Shown piece by piece: positions 19,170 through 25,846 of a stretch of 25,846 nucleotides of DNA. The notes under the pieces are model-generated. The model was not told the DNA's origin, did no database searches, and saw only the letters and a list, made by a program, of their open reading frames with translations. The stretch lies in NCBI GenBank assembly GCA_004335635.1, contig QAXH01005295.1, positions 14,233 through 40,078 on the forward strand. Direction: 5' to 3'. Source of the stretch: Chloromonas sp. AAM2 (lineage: Eukaryota; Chlorophyta; Chlorophyceae; Chlamydomonadales; Chlamydomonadaceae). Each line of letters starts with the position of its first letter. Within the stretch, counting starts at the first letter, position 1. A program made the translations under genes and the position numbers.

Positions 19170-21308
19170 ATGGTTCCAACTATACCTACTTCAGCAGATG
19201 CAGCTCAATGCAACATGATACTGAGAGGCCTGATAAAGCCGCAGCTGACCGAGGAAGAGCTCCAGGAGGTTGATGATGAAATGGTGTGGCTTGAGTTCAT
19301 AGCATTGCCAGTTTCAGCTGCATTCTTGCTTGTGGGTAATGATGTGCAGCAGTGCTGCAGAAGGAGACAGAGCATTGAACAACACACGTGCAATGGTGGA
19401 AGATGGGGTACTACAATTATTCTTTCATGCCTGACCTCGACTCCAGATGGGTACTCCATATGACTACTTCGCAACATAGAGCATCAGTGATCAAAGGGTA
19501 GAACAGTGCATGCCTAGCTCTCACTTGCATGTGCGGGCTGGTTGCTTGACAACCCGTGTGTGCAGATCAGCCGCTTCTATCGGGCCACTGGAAAAGACAG
19601 GGACCTCACAGTCAAGAGACTGGTGCGTTGCTAGCTGGGCCTGTCATGATGCATCAACCATGCACAAACGTTTGCACAGTAGCACAGGACCAAGCACAAG
19701 TGCATAAGTGCATCAAGACTGCCATACCCAGCACATTCCTCACAGGCTGCATGAGCGCACTGCTACAGATTGTTACAGCCAAGTGGCGCCTCAAGGAACG
19801 TCCAGAGATTAAGATTTGTGGGGCTTGCAAAAAAGACCCGGAAAGCCACTGGATGCACCCGGTTGGCCATGACAAGCTGGGCAGGCCCGTACTGTTCACG
19901 TCCTTCATTATGGTCAAGGATGCCGGTGCAGCACACGGCACTGAGCACATGATCGTGGTAAGTGCAACAACAGTACATATGTGCGGCGCATGCATACCAT
20001 GCCGGCAGTGGACGCTGTGGGTCAGTATGCTCTTCGTCAACCATGCGCAAGGTGCATGCTAATGGCCACCGATGGACCAGTTTAGCATGACATACTTACC
20101 AACACAAGTCAGCTTCTGTTAGTGATCATTCCTTTCAGTGGGTCTGTCTGTTCAGGAGTTTGAGCGGGCAGTGCGGCTGATGGGCCCTGGAGTGGAGTCC
20201 TGGGTGTGGGTCATAGATTTCAAGGGCTTTGGGCGGCGCCTGGGTGATCTCAACCCAACCCTTGCCAAGAATTTCCTTGAGCTGTAAGTGTCCAACGTGT
20301 GTCGCGGACACGCATGTGAAGGCGGGTCGTGCTGACGACCTGGCCTGTCACACTCACAGCATCAACAAGCAAACAAGTTCACCGTGTTGGCTATGAGCAG
20401 CAGCAGCAGCAGCAGCAGCACAGGCGCTTTGAAAACCAAGGGCCGTTGCAACTACGATACCCCAGCTGCTCCAAAGGCCAAGGTGTGCACCTCGCAGGTC
20501 CGCATCACACTACCCCGAGCGCCTCGGACAGCTGTTGGTGGTGGATGCACCCGGTGTGGTGGGCTCCATGTGAGTGCACAGGTTCCAATCTGGCCAGGAG
20601 CCAAGTGTTCTGCAGACCGCAGCTTCTGTACAGTGTCCACACAGCTGCAGTGTCCACACAGTTGCAGCGTCATCAGCATCAATTGGCATGCTACCAGCAG
20701 TGCGTGCTGTTGGCCCAGGCTGTTCTTGTGCTCGTGCCCGTCGTCAAGGCACTGCAGCGCTCCCCTGAGCACGCACCCTACCCTTAACCCAAACCTTGCT
20801 GTAAACTACTGTAAATTACTGTAAACTGCTGCAAACGACTGTAAATTCTAACGCCGTGCACAGGTGGGACATGTTGAAAGGCATGGTTGATCCCGTTACG
20901 CATGCAAAGGTCAAGTTCCTGCCCTATGATCTACCGGAGGGCGACTTGCCATCTAGCAAAGCAGCGGAAGACCCTTCTCAACATCAAACGACAGCAGCAG
21001 CACCATTGCCAACGCAGCACCCAAAGACAAAGGTCAGCAAGCTCTGGGAGCATTTGTGTGCGATCGCTGACCCTGAACTGGTTAGTTGGCTGGTGCACGA
21101 GATGAGAGACGTTCGAGCCTGGGACGAGGGCGAATCTCAGGCGCGAGTCAAGCCTACATATGACTTTCAGTTGCTGCAGAAGGCGTTGTCTGCAGCAGGT
21201 CAAGCAGAGGGTGTGGTGTTGCCTCGTCAGTCAGATGGTCATTGCCACTATGGCACAGCGTCACTGCTGGCCAAGTATACCGCAGCTCCGGGTCAGCCGA
21301 TGCCTTGA
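19170..21308 (+). CDS. CRAL-TRIO (Sec14-like) lipid-binding protein
   Basis: Six exons (19170-19283, 19566-19622, 19769-19957, 20156-20283, 20498-20569, 20864-21308) join in phase to 334 codons plus TGA. The N-terminal CRAL-TRIO helical region is LTEEELQEVDDEMISRFYRA with KDRDLTVKRL (about 26-57). The lipid-binding fold follows: HPVGHDKLGRPV (about 87-98), WVWVIDFKGFG (about 136-146), HYPERLGQLLVVDAPGVVGS (167-186), then WDMLKGMVDPVTHAKVKFLP, matching the Sec14 segment that closes the lipid pocket. The last roughly 125 residues are polar and show no known domain. Such proteins bind or transfer phosphoinositides or other lipids between membranes; the ligand cannot be read from the sequence. 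Exon 1's donor (GTGTGG) is weak, and an alternative (GTGGGT, after 19334) also keeps phase. The start was chosen as the first ATG in frame. Confidence 0.9.
20396..20420 (+). repeat. (AGC)n microsatellite in an intron
   Basis: About eight AGC units lie in the intron between exons 4 and 5 of the CRAL-TRIO gene. The run is not translated in the gene model. Confidence 0.95.
20799..20848 (+). repeat. Five 10-bp tandem repeats (CTGTAAAYTA-like) before a 3' splice site
   Basis: Copies start at 20799, 20809, 20819, 20829 and 20839 with an exact 10-bp period. They end just before CTAAC (20850-20854), a branch-point-like word ahead of the acceptor at 20863. Confidence 0.9.
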
Positions 21309-22343
21309 GGAGTCATGCACTGTGCGGCAGTGCAACACCTTGCTGCAGTTTCTGATATGCATTGGTAGTCGGGGAACTGGCAGACGTTTGTCACGCTTTG
21401 AAATGCTTTGAAAATGCCGTGGATTGCATTGAGTTTAGCTTGATGGCAGTTATGAAAAAACATGAAGGGGTCCAAAGGCCTTTAGATTTGCGTAAGACTC
21501 CATTGTGAGTTGAGATAATAGTCATTATGCTATGCATTGAGCCGTACCTTGCAAAAGTCATGATTTGGCAAATGGGCTCGTCACATTCAGGGAACGGGCT
21601 CGTCATATTCTTTATCTATATGGAGGACATGTCTCGTACGAGGGAGTGCACACCAGGAAGCACGTCCAACGCAAATAGCAACTACTTGCGCAAATTACAA
21701 AAATTTCTCCTAGTAAAGGGAAATCTGACCGTGTCAGCAAGGGGTGGTGAGGCCCTTGTGGCCATCACCCCACAAAACGCCTTCCGAAAGCATCCCGTTA
21801 GCCATATAAATGGACTGGATTGAAAGAATGTCAGGGTCAAGGTCAGTGTCAGCACTAGTGGCGCCATAAAACAAAGCAAACCAAGGTTTGTTCCAATTGC
21901 TTCACTCTGCTCTTCTGCCAGCAGTTGTATCTTCTCAACCTTCATGTCAAGCGTGTGCTGTAGCTGTGCAGGCACAGGACTTGTCCACACGCCGCGGCAA
22001 CACAAGGCTACACAACGACGGTTTGACGCTACCACTAATGCTAACTACTCGTTGGTCAGAAAGTCACAGCCATCAAGGTGAACCAATAAGACTTAGCGAG
22101 GTTCGAATTCAGCTTGTGCAGGACAGGAAACTGTTTTCGTCGCAGCGTGTGCAATCAGGCCAACTGTCACCAAGGGCTCGGTTTGCATACCATATACCAT
22201 GAGCCACGGTTTCCTAGCTAGCTTGCCTACATATCCGTTTGCTACGCGTATGTAGACTGCACCACAGTGAGACCGCACCACAGTGAGACTACACTGTGTT
22301 GCTGAATAAGGGCGGTCGCAAGATATCCGCACGAGTCTGTCCC
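21309..22343. other. Convergent intergenic region with an inserted repeat
   Basis: This lies between the ends of the CRAL-TRIO gene (plus) and the lipase-like gene (minus). It holds the inverted copy of the 205-bp repeat, a duplicated GGGCTCGTCA near 21573-21602, and GCACCACAGTGAGAC twice (22259-22273 and 22275-22289). No coding exon was recognised outside the repeat's own frame. Confidence 0.5.
21656..21860 (-). repeat. Inverted copy of the dispersed 205-bp repeat
   Basis: It matches 8441-8645 in reverse complement over its full length with scattered substitutions. On the plus strand it carries an open frame ending KHPVSHINGLD and TGA at 21821-21823. That frame runs uninterrupted upstream to 21527 (98 codons), whereas the 8-kb copy has a stop just upstream of its shared part. 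Confidence 0.9.
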
Positions 22344-25300
22344 TCAGCACTCCTGCAGCAGGGACTTGGTGTGCTTGATCACAGCCTCCCTGCTGACCAG
22401 CTGGCCCTCTACCGTGACGGTTGGCCGGAATGTGACCCTGTGAGCAAAGCAGCAACATTGGAGTGGCCCTGGTAGGGTAGCAAAGTACCTTACACGTCAA
22501 CTGACCCAGTAGGTTGACCAAAATCTGCACTCCAACTCAAACCTGACAGGACAATCCATGACCTGCACAAGAATCAGAATTGCAGATTCTGGTCATGCTC
22601 GTGGCACATTGAGGCTGGGCTGGCAGATTGGTTTGCTAGAAAGCTGCGGCTGTTTTGACAAATGGGCATCACCAAGCCACGCACCATGCAAAGGCTTCCA
22701 TAGCGTCCTTGCGGAGTTCCTGCAGCAAAATGAGTGGAGCAGACGGTGTGTAAAATCTTGTGTCAGTGTGAGAATAACGAGTGTGGCCTGTCAACCCTGT
22801 GGCCCTCTGCTCGACCTCTTCGCCCCGGAGGACGTTGTTCACTGGAGCGTCAGGAATTGGGCTCATTCTGTAGACGACTGCTACATCTAAGCGTGTCAAG
22901 AATGATGAGATACTGATGAAGTTACAACTCTAACAGCCATCTTGTTCTGCCATCAAGCGGTCTTCCTTGTTGCCTGACGTTTTCACTGCCACACTGCGAG
23001 CTGCACCATGCCTACATGGCCACCTCTGTAGTATTATGCTGGCCAGCAACTTCATATTATCATTGCATTGGGTAGGCGCCAACAAGCTCGCAGTGTACGA
23101 CGGCTGCCGTAGGTACCATCACCAGCGAGTCTATGGAGGGCCTAGCTGGGACGGACCTAGTTAAGGGAAGCCTGGTTCGAGGGGGGAAGGGGTAAAGGGG
23201 AGGGCCTTGACGTTGCATGCGAGCTTCCTTACTCCTACATAAAGAATACAATGTATTACCCGGGAAGCTACATACACAGACAGGGATGGAGGTCACACCA
23301 GATACACATTCAAACAGTGTCCTCACCTCCAAACTCCACTCCCAGCATTCGATTAACTCCGAGTTCAAGTCGGTCAGCCACTCCTTCCGGCTGGCGAGCA
23401 CCCTTGCCGGTGTTAGGTGCTTCAGACCCAGCGATTGGGCTTGCGCTGCAGCCTTGCCGTCTGATTTGGCCGCTTTGGGCGGCACGGCCAGCTTCCCTGC
23501 TGGAGTGAGGACGCCGTTCACAGGTGTGGCTTTACATGGGGCGTCGAGCATCCAAAAAGTCCCCATCGGTGCATACTGACAGGATTCGTCGACGCTTGTT
23601 GCTATACTCTGCAGAGCCTTTAAAGCAGGCTTCCGCGGGCCTGAGATGGATGTCCCGTCCGTGCCGGCCCCGGTATCTGGCGACGTGGGGACGCCGGAGA
23701 GACTCATGTTCTTGCTATCCAAGGCAGCGTCGGCCGCAAATTTGTTGATGGCGGATTTGACCTTGGAAGCGCTACGCATCATACTGTGCACTGAGGGAAT
23801 TGAAGGCGACAAGCGATTTGGGGCTGACGTTCTCGGCACATCAGTGCTACTACTCCGGTGGGCATGAGACGGGCTGGTCGCGATGGCATGCTCGCCGGAT
23901 GTGTGGGACCGCACTGGGTGTCTGCTATTATGGCTCGGACTCACTGGATCGCTAGCTTGAACGACTATGCTAAGCGCACTGATGTCCGCGCTGTCAAGCA
24001 ATGATTCGGTACCTGTGAGTGACCTGAGTTCGAATGGCGCGCAAGCGAATGGCTGGTGACCGCGTTGGCGCGTGGTTCCTGTCAGATCGCGTGCCAGCCC
24101 ACCAGCCAATGCATTCACTGCCTGTAGCTGCGGAGACTTGACACTGAAGGGCATGGTGGTGTGCGACGGTGGAGCAAAATCTTCGCCCTTGGTGCATCCG
24201 CCTGCAGCGGTCGCAAGCTCGCTGCAAGCCGTAAAGAAGTGCGGGCTGGCATCTCGCGCGCGCCACAGTGTAGTGAGCCGGCTGGCCAGTCCTTTGTCTT
24301 CTAGCGCTTTGGCAAGGTTGCTATTGGCCAAAAGAGGGGAACAGAACGCGAAAGATGACACCTGCCGGCAAAGACAACACAGGGTACACTCCTTGCATTT
24401 GATAGGTCACTAGGCTGTTCGGATATACAGCCGTTCGGCAATAGAGCCTGTCACTGTACACAGCACAGGGTCAATTGACCGTATAGGGCATGATATGCAA
24501 TCAGTGAAGGCAAGGACGATGGAACGGTTGTGATGCAGCATGTGTATGCGCACGGTGTGCGACCAGTGAAGGTGAAGACGGTGCAAGACCAGATGCCAGG
24601 AAGCTGGTGCGCCGGATGCCCTCTTGTCTGCCATCCCTTGCCCCCATCCCTCAGCACCTAATGCGCGTTTGAGATGAAGCACAGCACACCTTTTCTTCAG
24701 TCTGAGCAAGCGCTGACAGGTTGATGCCCAGCTGCTTTGCCTGGTTGATTTCCTGGTGCACATTCAGCAGTAGACGGACTGCACGCAAAAGAAGGGTAGA
24801 GCACAAACAGCTCGAAGATGTGTATTTGGTGTGAGTGATGCCCATGCACTAGTTAGCGCAAGGCAAGTCGATCACGATGACCATATTTTCCGCGCACAAC
24901 TTGCTTTATGTGCTGGAGAGTGTGATCAACTCGAGCCATGACGTTTAGTGTATTGGTAGCTCTACACCCATTCAGCAGAGCACCGCAATGTGTCAGACAT
25001 GAGTGTGCCCAGTTATCAAAGATTCACTTGGTTGAGAGCATTTGATCTGTCCATGGATGTGTTTGGCAAAAACCAGCACAGGCAGAGTTTGTGCATGAAG
25101 GCAGAGGTGTGTCGCAATGACAACTTCATATCCCATGCCATGTACAGGAAGGTATCTGTGTAATCCAGCGACATGTTCATGTTCACACACAACGCTGTAG
25201 AGCCAAGCTGCCTGCATCGACCACAGATCTGACAGCTGCCCCGAGCGCTCGCACCTGCCAATGTGTGTGCCACCATGCCGCCAAACCCGTGGCCAGCTAG

Positions 25301-25550
25301 GACCACGTGGTACCCCTGACCCAGGTAGCTGAACAGCAGCTGCAGGGGCAAGGCGTTTGCCACCCAGCAGGCCAGGCCATGTATGCGTGCATCTGCAGTA
25401 CGTACAAAGGAAGGGTCAACATACGGATCAGCACACAAATCAAGGCAAGTTGTTGCTTCGGGTGCAGTGGTGACCAATAGGTCGCCTATTTTCCTTCCCC
25501 TCTTGCCCCTGCTGAGCAGTCCTTCCCGGACTGAAGGCCATGTAAACAAG

Positions 25551-25584
<34 letters not shown>

Positions 25585-25846
25585 CGGATCAAGTAGTACT
25601 ATTGTCCCAGTGGCTCACAACTGTCGTGCTTAACTGCGCTGGTGACGGTGGTATGCCATGCACTTGCTTGCAGCTGCGGCCAGTGAAGAAGCCACCTGCA
25701 CATGCTTCATCGGCTAGTAGCTTTACTGGACCTGCCATTTCCATCGTATCACATGGAAAAAAGGCTACTCACAGGGCTACTCACAGCCAGCATGACCGGG
25801 TTAGGCCCCCCAGCATGCACCAACCCCTTAGGCCGTTGAATCAGCA
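22344..25846 (-). CDS. Class-3 lipase-like alpha/beta-hydrolase, nucleophile Ser replaced by Gly; 5' end outside window
   Basis: Phase-matched exons are 25846-25785 (partial), 25673-25619, 25530-25255, 24778-24690 and 24361-23327; then, after an unresolved part, 22719-22685 and 22437-22344 (TGA). The family frame is clear: GDLLVTTAPEATTCLDLCADP, then RIHGLACWV, then the nucleophile elbow GYHVVLAGHGFGGMVAHTLA, and VSSFAFCSPLLANSNLA after it. Fungal-lipase (class 3) proteins have GHSxGG; here the Ser codon is GGG (25286-25288). Downstream is a 345-codon exon, largely Ser/Pro/Ala-rich and low in complexity. The end reads ELRKDAMEAFAW, VTFRPTVTVEGQLVSREAV. A probable further exon lies around 22781-22890 (YRMSPIPDAPVNN), with boundaries unsure. 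Active lipases of this fold cleave acylglycerols; this copy may be a non-catalytic relative. Catalytic Asp and His cannot be assigned. Confidence 0.8.
25551..25583 (+). repeat. (AAC)11 microsatellite in a lipase-gene intron
   Basis: Eleven AAC units. On the gene's (minus) strand this is (GTT)11, ending about 20 nt before the acceptor at 25531, where the polypyrimidine tract would be. Confidence 0.97.

Noticed and set aside
20384..20450. Ser- or Gln-repeat protein from the AGC run
   Set aside because: The run lies in an intron of the CRAL-TRIO gene, between phase-matched exons 4 and 5.
22030..22115. tRNA-like GTTCGAATTC T-loop
   Set aside because: The flanking bases do not form a T stem, acceptor stem or anticodon stem.
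23060..23326. In-frame continuation of the large lipase exon beyond 23327
   Set aside because: The exon has a good GTGAGG donor after WEWSLE. The following stretch is of mixed composition, though part of it (VVHCELVGAYP) may belong to another exon; left unassigned.
25541..25585. Poly-leucine run resembling a signal peptide at the start of the lipase frame
   Set aside because: It is the (GTT)11 microsatellite inside an intron; phase matching places the exon start at 25530.

Overview
The window looks like nuclear DNA from a chlorophycean green alga, probably of the Chlamydomonadales and in the style of Haematococcus. This is inferred from moderately GC-rich DNA, very many short exons, GTGAGT/GTGCGT donors, GCAG acceptors, abundant GCATGC/TGCATGC words and a plastid-type SufD. 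I saw no bacterial operon, no phage and no CRISPR array. Almost every real gene is spread over small phase-matched exons, so the long uninterrupted reading frames are mostly misleading. I built gene models by joining exons with compatible splice sites and phases.

Layout. (1) About 142-2393, minus: seven phase-consistent exons of an armadillo/HEAT-type helical repeat protein, incomplete at both ends. (2) 2781-3939, plus: a four-exon gene of unknown function, divergent from gene 1, with one in-frame TAG. (3) 3940-9980: about 6 kb without a convincing gene, holding small tandem repeats and a cluster of a dispersed repeat (8377-8856) whose best copy recurs inverted at 21656-21860. (4) 9981-12717 (or 12977), minus: a gene of about ten exons with an 11-nt micro-exon and a proline-rich hydrophobic centre; I suggest, without proof, an algal oil-globule protein of the MLDP/HOGP type. 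(5) 13640-18812, minus: a 13-exon SUFD gene (530 codons plus stop) for the plastid SufBCD iron-sulfur scaffold. (6) 19170-21308, plus: a six-exon CRAL-TRIO (Sec14-like) lipid-transfer protein, head-to-head with SUFD. (7) 22344 to beyond 25846, minus: a class-3 lipase-like protein in which the nucleophile serine of GHSxGG is replaced by glycine.

There is no operon logic, but three genes touch lipids (Sec14-like, lipase-like, possible oil-globule protein). SUFD and the Sec14-like gene share a 357-bp divergent promoter region. The most unusual points are the apparent loss of the lipase nucleophile, a 32-bp tandem repeat that has copied a splice donor, a repeat family preserving one reading-frame end in three copies, and the micro-exon gene.
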